Shown piece by piece: positions 1 through 6,267 of a DNA stretch of 7,813 bases. The notes below the pieces were generated by a model, which had not been told where the DNA came from, searched no databases, and was given only the letters and a program-made list of their open reading frames with translations. The translations under genes were made by a program, and so were the position numbers. Position 1 is the first letter of the stretch. Every line of letters begins with the position of its first letter. Source of the DNA: Deltaproteobacteria bacterium (GTDB lineage: Bacteria; Desulfobacterota; Desulfobacteria; Desulfobacterales; ETH-SRB1); contig JAUWQK010000062.1 in the NCBI GenBank assembly GCA_030611115.1, positions 1 to 7,813 on the forward strand, read 5' to 3'.

Positions 1-711
1 GACCTCTTCAAGTCTCACACCATAGGCACACATGGCATCAGGATCGACATCAACCTGGTATTCCTGGACATGGCCTCCCACCGAGGCAACCTCTGCTACT
101 CCATCAGCGCTCAACAGCGCATATCTCACATACCAGTCCTGGATTGTCCTGAGTTCGTGAAGATCCCAGCCGCCGGTTGGATTCCCGTTTTTATCCTGGC
201 CCTCAAGAGTGTACCAGAATATCTGACCAAGGGCTGTGGCATCCGGCCCTAATGCCGGTTGGACACCCGGAGGGAGTGTGCCAGAAGGAAGGCTGTTCAG
301 TTTTTCCAGGATCCTTGTTCTTGACCAGTAGAAATCAACATTTTCCTTAAAAATAACGTAAATTGTCGAAAAACCGAACATTGAATACGCGCGGATAGTT
401 TTGATTTCAGGAACACCTAATAGAGCAACAGTAAGCGGATATGATACCTGGTCTTCTACATCTTGAGGTGAACGACCCATCCACTCAGTAAAAACAATCT
501 GTTGATTTTCTCCTATATCAGGAATGGCGTCAACCGGTATGGGATTGCGCGGCAGGTCTCCAATCTTCCAGTCAAAAGGCGCAACAACTACACCCCATAC
601 TATTACAAGAAAAATCAACAAAAATATGACCAGCTTATTTTCTATACAAAACCGGATGATTTTATCGAAGAAAGTTTGCCGGTCGCCGTTTTTAATGTTT
701 GTGGACAGCAC
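1..711 (-). CDS. cusA: CusA/CzcA-family heavy-metal RND efflux pump, N-terminal part (cut by window edge)
   Basis: Inner-membrane proton-driven RND pump that exports metal ions (Cu/Ag or divalent cations) through the adaptor and outer-membrane factor encoded just upstream. The 237 visible codons translate without interruption and run off the left edge; family members are about 1030-1250 residues. Visible: a cytoplasmic start, first membrane helix at about residues 25-45 (LVIFLLIFLVIVWGVVV), then the family signature VDAIPDIGENQQIVFTEW, the DVEDQVSYPLTVALLGVP stretch, YVIFKENVDFYWSRTRILE, LGPDATALGQIFWYTLEG, and DGVAEVASVGGHVQEYQVDV. Compared with E. coli CusA there is a short insertion after TM1 (about FDWKIGDLPRNP), which I recall from many environmental homologs. 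The start is GTG at 709-711: an in-frame TGA lies directly upstream, and GGAGG sits 5 nt before it. It overlaps the end of the adaptor gene by 20 bp. Copper/silver specificity is likely but unproven, because the methionine ligands lie outside the window. Confidence 0.93.
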   Translation of the reverse strand, partial: MLSTNIKNGDRQTFFDKIIRFCIENKLVIFLLIFLVIVWGVVVAPFDWKIGDLPRNPIPVDAIPDIGENQQIVFTEWMGRSPQDVEDQVSYPLTVALLGVPEIKTIRAYSMFGFSTIYVIFKENVDFYWSRTRILEKLNSLPSGTLPPGVQPALGPDATALGQIFWYTLEGQDKNGNPTGGWDLHELRTIQDWYVRYALLSADGVAEVASVGGHVQEYQVDVDPDAMCAYGVRLEEV

Positions 712-2068
712 TCATACCTCCACCCTCTGGGTTCATCATGCTCGGCTTAGCCTCGATCTGCATTGCACTGTCAATCTTGAAGTTCCCATTCACCACAACT
801 GATTCCCCTTCATGCAGCCCTTTAAGGACTATGTAATAGTTTCCTGCACGAGGCCCTAAAACAACCTCGCGGCCCTCAAACATGGTACTGTTGTCAGGGA
901 TTCGAACATACACTACTGCCCGTTTGCCTGTAATCAGCGGGACAGTGGCAGGAATTACGATGGGCGCATTTTTTGGTTCCGTAGCAGCATATCCGAGCAT
1001 CTCTGCCTGCACTAACGGCATACCGCAGATGTCACATTTTCCAGGTCTGTCCTTTATAATCTCCGGATGCATCGGACTTATCCACTTGCCGGCCAGGTCC
1101 GGTTCAACAACCTTACCGCCGGCAGACATCATGGAATATACTATTCCTCTGACAAACATGCCCGGTTTTAACCTGCCGTCTTTATTTTCTACGTTAACTC
1201 GAACCGCTATTGTCCTGGTCTTTTGATTCAGTATTGGATCAATAAAAGAGATCCTTCCTTCAAATCGCTCGCCAGGATAAGTCTCTGTCCGGATTTCTAC
1301 CTTCTGTCCATAGCGAATCCACGTGATATCTGATTCATATGCCTCTAATTTTACCCATACACGGTTGAGGTCGGCAATCGTATATATTCGGGTACCCGTG
1401 TTGACATACATACCTTCCATCGCGTTTTTATGTATGACCGTACCGCTTATAGGAGCATAAATGGTGACATGATCTGAGGCCTTGTTTTTCTTTTCGATTT
1501 GTTTGATCTGCGAGTCCGTCAATCCCCAAAGTCTTAATTTTTCACGCACAGCCTCAAGTATTGAAAAGGAGTCTTTTTGTACATATTTTTTAGCGTTATT
1601 TTTTGTTTTCACTCTCTTTAATGCCTGAATCAACTCTTCCTGTGCGGTTAATAGCTCAGGGCTGTAAAGATATACCAGATGATCCCCTTTCCTTACAGAA
1701 ATACCGGTATAGTCAACGTAAAGACGATCAAGCCGGCCCGGCACCCGCGCTGTAATATATGCCAGCTTTGTTTCATCATAATCAATCTTTCCGAACATAC
1801 TGATTTCAGCCGTAACAAACTTTCTTTCCACAGGCATCACCTGAATGGATGCAAGCTTTTGGGCTGTATCGGAAAGGGTAATATGACGCATATGTTTCAT
1901 AGCGGAATGGCCTTTGTGGGCGTCTGATGAGTGTGTTTCATGTTCAGCAGCCTTTTCCGTCACAGGGCTCTTTTTTATGAGATATCCAAAAGAAAAAGAA
2001 ATGACGAGTAATATCAGAATTAGAAATACAGAGTACTTTTCCCGGATTTTTTGTATATACTTTTTCAT
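692..2068 (-). CDS. cusB: CusB-like RND periplasmic adaptor with internal heavy-metal-binding domain
   Basis: Membrane-fusion (periplasmic adaptor) subunit linking the RND pump to the outer-membrane factor, 458 aa. N-terminal membrane anchor at about 12-31 (FLILILLVISFSFGYL). Next comes a His-rich linker with H43, H46, H51, H54, H59 and H62, then the barrel-sandwich/lipoyl half-motif RVPGRLDRLYVDYTG at about 108-122. A helical hairpin lies at about 136-197, and the second lipoyl half at about 201-232 (APISGTVIHKNAMEGMYVNTG). The beta-barrel follows at about 236-312. Residues 329-354 match the HMBD/YHS-like metal-binding module: WISPMHPEI, then RPGKCDICGMPLV with Cys345 and Cys348. The membrane-proximal domain is at about 368-440. 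The C-terminus is Met/His-containing (SAVHKH). AGGAG lies 7 nt before the ATG. The HMBD and His/Met content favour Cu/Ag, which is inference. It overlaps the pump gene by 20 bp. Confidence 0.93.
   Translation of the reverse strand: MKKYIQKIREKYSVFLILILLVISFSFGYLIKKSPVTEKAAEHETHSSDAHKGHSAMKHMRHITLSDTAQKLASIQVMPVERKFVTAEISMFGKIDYDETKLAYITARVPGRLDRLYVDYTGISVRKGDHLVYLYSPELLTAQEELIQALKRVKTKNNAKKYVQKDSFSILEAVREKLRLWGLTDSQIKQIEKKNKASDHVTIYAPISGTVIHKNAMEGMYVNTGTRIYTIADLNRVWVKLEAYESDITWIRYGQKVEIRTETYPGERFEGRISFIDPILNQKTRTIAVRVNVENKDGRLKPGMFVRGIVYSMMSAGGKVVEPDLAGKWISPMHPEIIKDRPGKCDICGMPLVQAEMLGYAATEPKNAPIVIPATVPLITGKRAVVYVRIPDNSTMFEGREVVLGPRAGNYYIVLKGLHEGESVVVNGNFKIDSAMQIEAKPSMMNPEGGGMSAVHKH
717..721 (-). 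promoter_or_regulatory. Shine-Dalgarno of the cusA-like pump, deciding a GTG start
   Basis: GGAGG on the minus strand, 5 nt before a GTG codon. An in-frame TGA immediately precedes the GTG, so no ATG further upstream can be used. The site lies inside the last codons of the adaptor gene, which suggests translational coupling. Confidence 0.8.
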
Positions 2069-2105
2069 GGACTTACTCCTTTTGCCGGCAAATCAGACAA
2101 GCCAC

Positions 2106-3464
2106 TCACAAGTCTTTTCCTGTCAACATTTCGAGCCTTGCCAGGCTCTGTGCATGGTCAGCAAGCGCCCTTTCATATGACAGATGAAATTCCAGGATGG
2201 CCCGTTCGGCATCAATAAGATCCGTAAAGTCAATCTTACCTGCCTCAAACCCCCTTTGTGTTACCTCAAACGATTCAATTCCCTTTGGAATTAGACTATT
2301 ACTGTAAAGACGAATCCTGCGCCTGGCGTCACGAAATCGATAAAATGCCATCTTTACATCAGCAATCAGGCTGTTTGAAGCATCGATTAATGAGTTACTG
2401 GCTGCTCTCCACTTTGCATAGGCCTCTTTTTCACGGGCGCGGTACTTGTCATACCAGATAGGAATGTTTATCGAGAACATAACCATTACCGGATCTTTAC
2501 CGCTATCCGACATATTGTTTGATGCCTCATCTGTGTCAATATATTCTGCTCCAATTGTAAAATCCGGGAAATAGTTCTTGCCTGCCAGATCAATTCTCCC
2601 CTTTTCTTTTGCAATCTCATAGTCCAGGCTCTTAAGCCCCGGGTTGTTTTCCATAAGCGAATCTATGAGTTCATCCTCTGAAAATTCTATCTGTTTTTCC
2701 GATACAGTCTCAAGCCGGGCAATCGGAGTATCGGCAGGACGGTTAAGTGCTTCGTTAAGTTTTGCTGCGACTGGCTTCCGAAGATCTTCTAAACTCTTCA
2801 GTCTATCAATTAATATGTCAATTTCCAACTCAGCTTTGACAACGTTGGCATATACCTCTTTACCGGTTCTATATTTTGTCCGGACAATTTTTTCTAAATA
2901 CTTTACCAAATCGATGTTTTCACGCATAATATCAATTGCCCGTTCCAGGTAGTAATATTCGTAATAATATTTTTCCACCCGAAAAAAGAGCTTAAGCTTG
3001 GCTTCTTCGTATTTTTGCTGCATGGCATTGGCATTCTCCACAGCAATCTTTTCTCTGAATTTAAGTTTGCTTAACCAGGGGAATGTCTGCATAAGCCCGA
3101 TTTTTTGCTCCTGTGGTCCTACCTTTGTTTCTACTTTTTTTATAAAATAGGTATAATTGAAACGCGGGTCAGGGAGAGACCTGCTTTGTGTTATCTTTTC
3201 CAGTGCTTCTTTCCACCGGTAAAAAAAAGCCTTCAGCCCTGGATTGTTGAGTGCGGCATATGCCAGATAGTCTGCCGGCGTGGAATTTTCGTCAATCTCA
3301 GAAAGCTGATCTGAAACTTGAGATTTATCTACATAAGGGTATGAATCGCGCTCTTCCTCGTGGAATCGATCAAATGCATCCCGCTCATTTGAAGAAGCGC
3401 AGCCTATTGTCAATATAATCAATAAACAGAGCTCAATTTTTAAAAATTTTAAATTCATCAACAT
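2106..3464 (-). CDS. TolC-family outer-membrane efflux lipoprotein (CusC/CzcC-like)
   Basis: Outer-membrane channel of the tripartite metal efflux pump, 452 aa from the chosen start, close to the usual length of CusC/CzcC proteins (about 420-460). The start is the ATG at 3462-3464, because AGGA lies 8 nt upstream; a second ATG two codons later (3456-3458) is possible. The reading frame stays open upstream to 3566, but that extension has no fitting ribosome site and would bury the signal sequence. A lipoprotein-type signal (ELCLLIILTIGC) puts the lipidated residue at Cys22, with Ala next, compatible with outer-membrane sorting. The two TolC pseudo-repeats are visible: ALNNPGLKAF at 71-80 and MENNPGLKSL at 271-280, each followed by long alpha-helical hairpins. 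Short beta-strand stretches appear at about 101-125 and 300-336. The C-terminal half ends in FHLSYERALADHAQSLARLEMLTG, typical of the family. First gene of the efflux operon; 37 bp separate it from the adaptor gene. Confidence 0.92.
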   Translation of the reverse strand: MLMNLKFLKIELCLLIILTIGCASSNERDAFDRFHEEERDSYPYVDKSQVSDQLSEIDENSTPADYLAYAALNNPGLKAFFYRWKEALEKITQSRSLPDPRFNYTYFIKKVETKVGPQEQKIGLMQTFPWLSKLKFREKIAVENANAMQQKYEEAKLKLFFRVEKYYYEYYYLERAIDIMRENIDLVKYLEKIVRTKYRTGKEVYANVVKAELEIDILIDRLKSLEDLRKPVAAKLNEALNRPADTPIARLETVSEKQIEFSEDELIDSLMENNPGLKSLDYEIAKEKGRIDLAGKNYFPDFTIGAEYIDTDEASNNMSDSGKDPVMVMFSINIPIWYDKYRAREKEAYAKWRAASNSLIDASNSLIADVKMAFYRFRDARRRIRLYSNSLIPKGIESFEVTQRGFEAGKIDFTDLIDAERAILEFHLSYERALADHAQSLARLEMLTGKDL

Positions 3465-3617
3465 AAGTTGTTTCCTGTGAAGATATCTCAATATAACCAT
3501 TTTGTTAAAAGTGTATCCATTCTTGATTATTAAAGATTTAAGCAATAAATTCGGTACTATCGGCAATCTCGAAGGGTTTCGGCAAGAGGTAAAACCTGTT
3601 TTTTGACTCGCTATAAT

Positions 3618-3646
3618 TAATTATCAATCGTATTATATTTTGTCAA
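3618..3646 (-). promoter_or_regulatory. Candidate sigma70-type promoter of the cus-like efflux operon
   Basis: Read on the minus strand: a perfect -35 TTGACA (3641-3646), a 17-nt spacer, and a weak -10 TAATTA (3618-3623) preceded by TG one base upstream, an extended -10 feature. A 12-bp perfect palindrome, ATAATTAATTAT (3613-3624), overlaps the -10 and could be an operator. The implied untranslated leader is about 145 nt. The -10 is poor, and a TATAAT (3632-3637) lies within the spacer, so the exact start is uncertain. Confidence 0.45.
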
Positions 3647-3703
3647 CAGGGCACGCATTTGGAAAAATAAAATCAGTTTAAAAAGAAGGGTTTAGCGGTG
3701 CTC

Positions 3704-3860
3704 AAACTTAAACCTAAGTTGAGCGATTTTTTGCGAAGAAATGTGCAGCAAGGTTTGTGAAAAGCGCAGGCATACCAATGGATATGTAGAGACTTTTCGC
3801 AAGTCCTTGATGCGCAAGAAATTGGTGCAGATCGAGTAAAAAATCGCTCAATTTAAGTTT
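3704..3860. repeat. 157-bp fold-back element (MITE-like) in the divergent intergenic region
   Basis: Inverted terminal arms: left 3704-3732, right 3838-3860. Both share AAACTTAA and TTGAGCGATTTTTT when read in the same sense; the left arm carries about 6 extra bases. Inside lies a 10-bp inverted repeat with one G-T pair (TTGTGAAAAG 3755-3764 with CTTTTCGCAA 3793-3802). There is also an imperfect direct repeat, GCGAAGAAATGTGCAG (3733-3748) and GCGCAAGAAATTGGTGCAG (3812-3830). No coding capacity is seen. The left-arm core recurs once more in the window at 6050-6064. I see no clear target-site duplication, so insertion by transposition is inference. Confidence 0.65.
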
Positions 3861-3861
3861 A

Positions 3862-3889
3862 ATATTGACACCGAATATGTTTTCAATAT
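3862..3889. promoter_or_regulatory. Candidate operator dyad overlapping the nikK-like promoter
   Basis: Perfect inverted repeat ATATTGA (3862-3868) - 14 nt - TCAATAT (3883-3889), covering the -35 and the start of the -10. In addition, GACACCG occurs as a direct repeat at 3867-3873 and 3894-3900. Two half-sites separated by about 14 bp resemble the layout of NikR operators, but the half-site sequence is not one I recognise. In AT-rich DNA part of this could be chance. Confidence 0.35.
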
Positions 3890-3892
3890 ATT
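3865..3892 (+). promoter_or_regulatory. Sigma70-type promoter of the nikK-like/porin genes
   Basis: Perfect -35 TTGACA (3865-3870), 16-nt spacer, and -10 TATATT (3887-3892, one mismatch). The transcription start would be near 3899, leaving a leader of about 135 nt before the first gene. The promoter begins 5 bp after the fold-back element, so it does not need sequence from inside it. Confidence 0.65.
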
Positions 3893-3906
3893 AGACACCG
3901 ATAATC

Positions 3907-4016
3907 TGCGGGCTGAAGCCTGCTTGTAAAAAACATTTTAATAAATTTAATTTTAGACAATAAAACCACGAAGGTATGCATATCATGAAGATATTTTGCC
4001 TTGGTGGTTTTTTTTT
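3907..4016 (+). terminator. Structured leader with intrinsic-terminator-like hairpin (possible attenuator)
   Basis: Downstream of the promoter are a small hairpin (about 3906-3922, GCGGGC paired with GCCTGC around TGAA) and a long stem-loop. In the long one, AAAACCAC (3962-3969) and AAGG (3971-3974) pair with CCTT (3999-4002) and GTGGTTTT (4004-4011), with a G-G mismatch between. An inner ATATC/GATAT stem (3980-3984, 3990-3994) closes the loop. A run of nine T (4008-4016) follows, and the Shine-Dalgarno starts at 4024. No gene on this strand lies upstream in the window to be terminated, so attenuation of the downstream genes is one reading. The other is that the AACCACGAAGG-type stem is a copy of a dispersed repeat common in environmental genomes. 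Confidence 0.45.
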
Positions 4017-4036
4017 GCTCATTGGAGGATAATTTC

Positions 4037-4810
4037 ATGAATAAATATTTTTTAAATTATTTTGTATTTGTATTATTTATTGTCATGGTCGCCAGTCCTG
4101 TTTCAGCTCATTTCGGCATGGTCATACCTTCAGACCAGATGGTAATGCAGGGAGAAAACACAAATGTAAAAATCGATCTTATGTTCTGGCATCCATTTGA
4201 AGGTCTTGGAATGGATCTTTCCAAACCAGCCGACTTCGGTGTTTGTATAAATGGGGAAAAAACAAATTTAATAGAATCACTAAAAGCCGCCGACGTTGGA
4301 GGACATCAGGCATGGACCGCAAATTATAAAATTAAGAGACCGGGGGTTTACATGTTTTATATGGAACCTCAGCCATACTGGGAACCGGCAGAAGATTGTT
4401 TTATTGTTCATTATACAAAAGCTGTGGTTACTGCTTTTGGCGATGATGAGGGCTGGGATGAGGAACTTGGCCTTAAAACTGAGATCGTCCCCCTGACCAA
4501 ACCATATGGACTTTACACCGGCAATGTTTTTCAGGGAATTATTAAGCTGGATGGAAAGCCCGTACCATATGCTGAAGTTGAAGTCGAATATTATAACAAA
4601 GAGGGAAAATACAGCGCTCCGACTGATTACATGGTAACTCAGACTGTCAAAGCCGACCGGAATGGTGTCTTCACCTATGCTGCACCAAAAGCCGGATGGT
4701 GGGGCTTTGCCGCACTAAATACTTCTGACGCTAAAATAAAACATAATGGCGAAGACAAGGATATCGAGCTTGGAGCAGTTATCTGGGTTGAGTTTATTGA
4801 TATGAAGTAA
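4037..4810 (+). CDS. DUF4198/NikK-like secreted periplasmic protein of nickel/cobalt uptake
   Basis: Exported protein of 257 aa resembling the DUF4198 family (COG5266, NikK-type periplasmic components of Ni/Co ECF transport). The start is ATG 4037, with GGAGG 8 nt upstream (4024-4028). Signal peptide at about 1-24 (hydrophobic [12 protein letters not shown], cleavage after VSA), leaving His25 as predicted mature N-terminus followed by [10 protein letters not shown], as in many DUF4198 proteins that begin AH-x-W/F-x-x-P. Other family-like motifs are FWHPFEG (50-56), GGHQAW (88-93), [12 protein letters not shown] (111-122) and, C-terminally, a beta-sandwich segment with [13 protein letters not shown] and [18 protein letters not shown]. 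Candidate metal ligands are H25, H52, H90, C121 and H125. It probably binds metal or a metal complex in the periplasm. First gene after the promoter; 26 bp separate it from the porin gene. Ni versus Co cannot be decided from the sequence. Confidence 0.83.
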   Translation: MNKYFLNYFVFVLFIVMVASPVSAHFGMVIPSDQMVMQGENTNVKIDLMFWHPFEGLGMDLSKPADFGVCINGEKTNLIESLKAADVGGHQAWTANYKIKRPGVYMFYMEPQPYWEPAEDCFIVHYTKAVVTAFGDDEGWDEELGLKTEIVPLTKPYGLYTGNVFQGIIKLDGKPVPYAEVEVEYYNKEGKYSAPTDYMVTQTVKADRNGVFTYAAPKAGWWGFAALNTSDAKIKHNGEDKDIELGAVIWVEFIDMK

Positions 4811-4836
4811 TTATACTGAAAACACTGGAGGATGTT

Positions 4837-6051
4837 ATGCACAAACGAAATTTGATTGTAATTGGGATTACGTTATTTTTAGCATTGTTCATTATTAATT
4901 CTAATGCTTTTGCAATAAGCCAGGAAACCGAACAACTGCTGAAGCTGCTGGAAAAGAAAAATATAATTACCGACAAAGAAGCTGCTGACATGAGGCAGGA
5001 AATGGAATCTTCTTCACAAGCTGGAGACAAGGAAGCCTATGAAACAAAACTTACGGGTTTGCTTGGGAACTGGGCTGATAAAATACATCCCAGCGCATGC
5101 ATAGAGGTTGAGGCTTTTTATCAAGACTACAATTTTCATGATCCATCAAAAAGAGACAGGGACACAAGTGATCTTGTTCTTGCAACAGTCGAAATCGGCT
5201 TTGATGTTGATATTGCAAAGCATGTTAAGGCAAGTCTTTTCTTTTTATATGAAGAAGACGATACAGAATTTGATGTGGACCAGGGAATCATCACAATTGA
5301 TGGAGCGGATGTGATGCCTCTTTATGTTGATTTAGGAAAAATGTATGTCCCATTTGGAAGGTTTGAAAGCCATTTTATTAGAGATCCTCTTACCCTGGAA
5401 CTTGGAGAAACAAATGAAAGCGCTGTTGTCGGAGGTTTCAGAAATGACTTGCTTGAGCTTTCCGTTGGTGTTTTCAACGGAGATGTTGATGAAACAGGAA
5501 AAGGAAGTTCTAACCATATAGATGATTACCTGGCAAGTGCGGTTTTTACTCTTCCTGAAGAAACAGTGCCAAACCTGGATTTAACTGCCGGGATATCCTG
5601 GATATCAAACATTGCCGACAGTGACAATCTTCAGACAACTCCGGCAGATGAAGGAACAGGTGTAAACGCTGAAACAATTAAAAATCATATCGGTGGTTTC
5701 AATACATTCATAATTGCTTCCCTTCTGGATAAATTTTTCTTCAATGCAGAATATCTTGGAGCAATTGATGATTTTGAAGCAGGCGAGTTGAGTTTTGACG
5801 AAGGAAAATCCTACAGGCCGGAAGTTTGGACTATCGAGCTTGCATGTGGTGTTACCGACAGTTTAAATCTTGCTGTTTGCTATGAGGGAAGTAATGACTG
5901 CGGTAATTTTTTGCCCGAAAAACAATTCGGCGGAGTTGCCAGTTATGCTCTGTTTGAAAACACATCCGTTGCTCTTGAATACCTGTACGGCAAATTTGAA
6001 AATAAAGACACAAGGCATCTGATGACAACGCAGCTCGCAATAGAATTCTAA
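4837..6051 (+). CDS. Outer-membrane beta-barrel porin, LbtU-family type
   Basis: Outer-membrane porin of 404 aa. GGAGG lies 5 nt before ATG 4837. Signal peptide 1-26 (IGITLFLALFIINSNAFA, cleavage after AFA). A short amphipathic helical segment follows at about 29-60 (TEQLLKLLEKKNIITDKEAA), as in many porins of this type. The rest is alternating beta-strand sequence with acidic turns, ending in QLAIEF with terminal Phe404, the classic Bam recognition end. The segment YVDLGKMYVPFGRFESHF continuing into DPLTLELGETNES (about 163-195) is the part I associate with the LbtU siderophore-porin family named from Legionella. Position directly after the NikK-like gene suggests passage of a nickel/cobalt chelate or ion rather than an iron siderophore, which is inference. 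The stop codon overlaps the start of a repeat shared with 3711-3725, so transcription into cbiM is not assured. Confidence 0.82.
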   Translation: MHKRNLIVIGITLFLALFIINSNAFAISQETEQLLKLLEKKNIITDKEAADMRQEMESSSQAGDKEAYETKLTGLLGNWADKIHPSACIEVEAFYQDYNFHDPSKRDRDTSDLVLATVEIGFDVDIAKHVKASLFFLYEEDDTEFDVDQGIITIDGADVMPLYVDLGKMYVPFGRFESHFIRDPLTLELGETNESAVVGGFRNDLLELSVGVFNGDVDETGKGSSNHIDDYLASAVFTLPEETVPNLDLTAGISWISNIADSDNLQTTPADEGTGVNAETIKNHIGGFNTFIIASLLDKFFFNAEYLGAIDDFEAGELSFDEGKSYRPEVWTIELACGVTDSLNLAVCYEGSNDCGNFLPEKQFGGVASYALFENTSVALEYLYGKFENKDTRHLMTTQLAIEF

Positions 6052-6159
6052 CCTAAGTTGAGCGCATTTTGTTTTGAACCGCAGAATATCGAACAAGGAA
6101 TATCGAATGTCAAAGTAATGAAAAACTTTATTAAACTTCATAATTCGACATTCGATATT
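6050..6159. repeat. Partial fold-back repeat copy and ATATCGAA-type inverted repeat
   Basis: Starts with AACCTAAGTTGAGCG (6050-6064), identical to 3711-3725 in the arm of the element upstream of the nikK-like gene. Then GAATATCGAA occurs twice in direct order (6084-6093, 6098-6107). A 13-bp perfect inverted repeat follows: AATATCGAATGTC (6099-6111) with GACATTCGATATT (6147-6159), imperfectly extendable inward by about 11 bp. It has no T-run, so it is not a typical intrinsic terminator. The repeat begins within the porin stop codon. Confidence 0.6.
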
Positions 6160-6179
6160 TGCATTTTACTAAAACCACC

Positions 6180-6260
6180 TGAACTGTGAACCGTGAACCT
6201 TTGAACCCTGAACCCTTGAACCGTGAACCGTAAACCGTTGAACCGTGAACCGTAAACTGT
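6180..6260. repeat. Degenerate tandem repeat of TGAACCG-like 7-8 bp units
   Basis: About eleven units with consensus TGAACCG(T), with variants TAAACCGT, TGAACCC and TGAACCTT, running up to 7 bp before the cbiM start. Repeats of this kind are dispersed in several environmental bacterial genomes (general knowledge). No coding capacity and no recognisable ribosome site. Together with the preceding repeat it fills the 216-bp gap between porin and cbiM; I see no convincing promoter in that gap. Confidence 0.7.
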
Positions 6261-6267
6261 TACAAAC

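Noticed and set aside
70..802. Open frames on plus at 70-252, 502-750 and 524-802
   Set aside because: They lie opposite the conserved CusA-like reading frame and the adaptor C-terminus.
882..1226. Open frames opposite the efflux genes (882-1226, 1679-1927, 1914-2180, 2258-2461, 2644-2952, 3105-3314 on plus)
   Set aside because: They are antisense shadows of well-supported conserved genes, with no family resemblance.
3465..3566. N-terminal extension of the TolC-family protein to an upstream start (34 more residues)
   Set aside because: The extension has no suitable ribosome site and would place the lipoprotein signal internally. AGGA sits 8 nt before the ATG at 3464.
4001..4036. Upstream TTG start for the NikK-like protein
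   Set aside because: It lies inside the terminator-like hairpin and would put 12 residues before a normal signal peptide. GGAGG fits ATG 4037.
3893..4036. NiCo (czcD) or cobalamin riboswitch
   Set aside because: I could not find the conserved core of either; only generic hairpins are seen. A covariance search would settle it.
6147..6175. Promoter for cbiM with TCGACA as -35
   Set aside because: The matching -10 (ACTAAA) is poor and the -35 lies in a dispersed repeat arm.
6180..6260. CRISPR-like array
   Set aside because: Units are only 7-8 bp, degenerate and without spacers.
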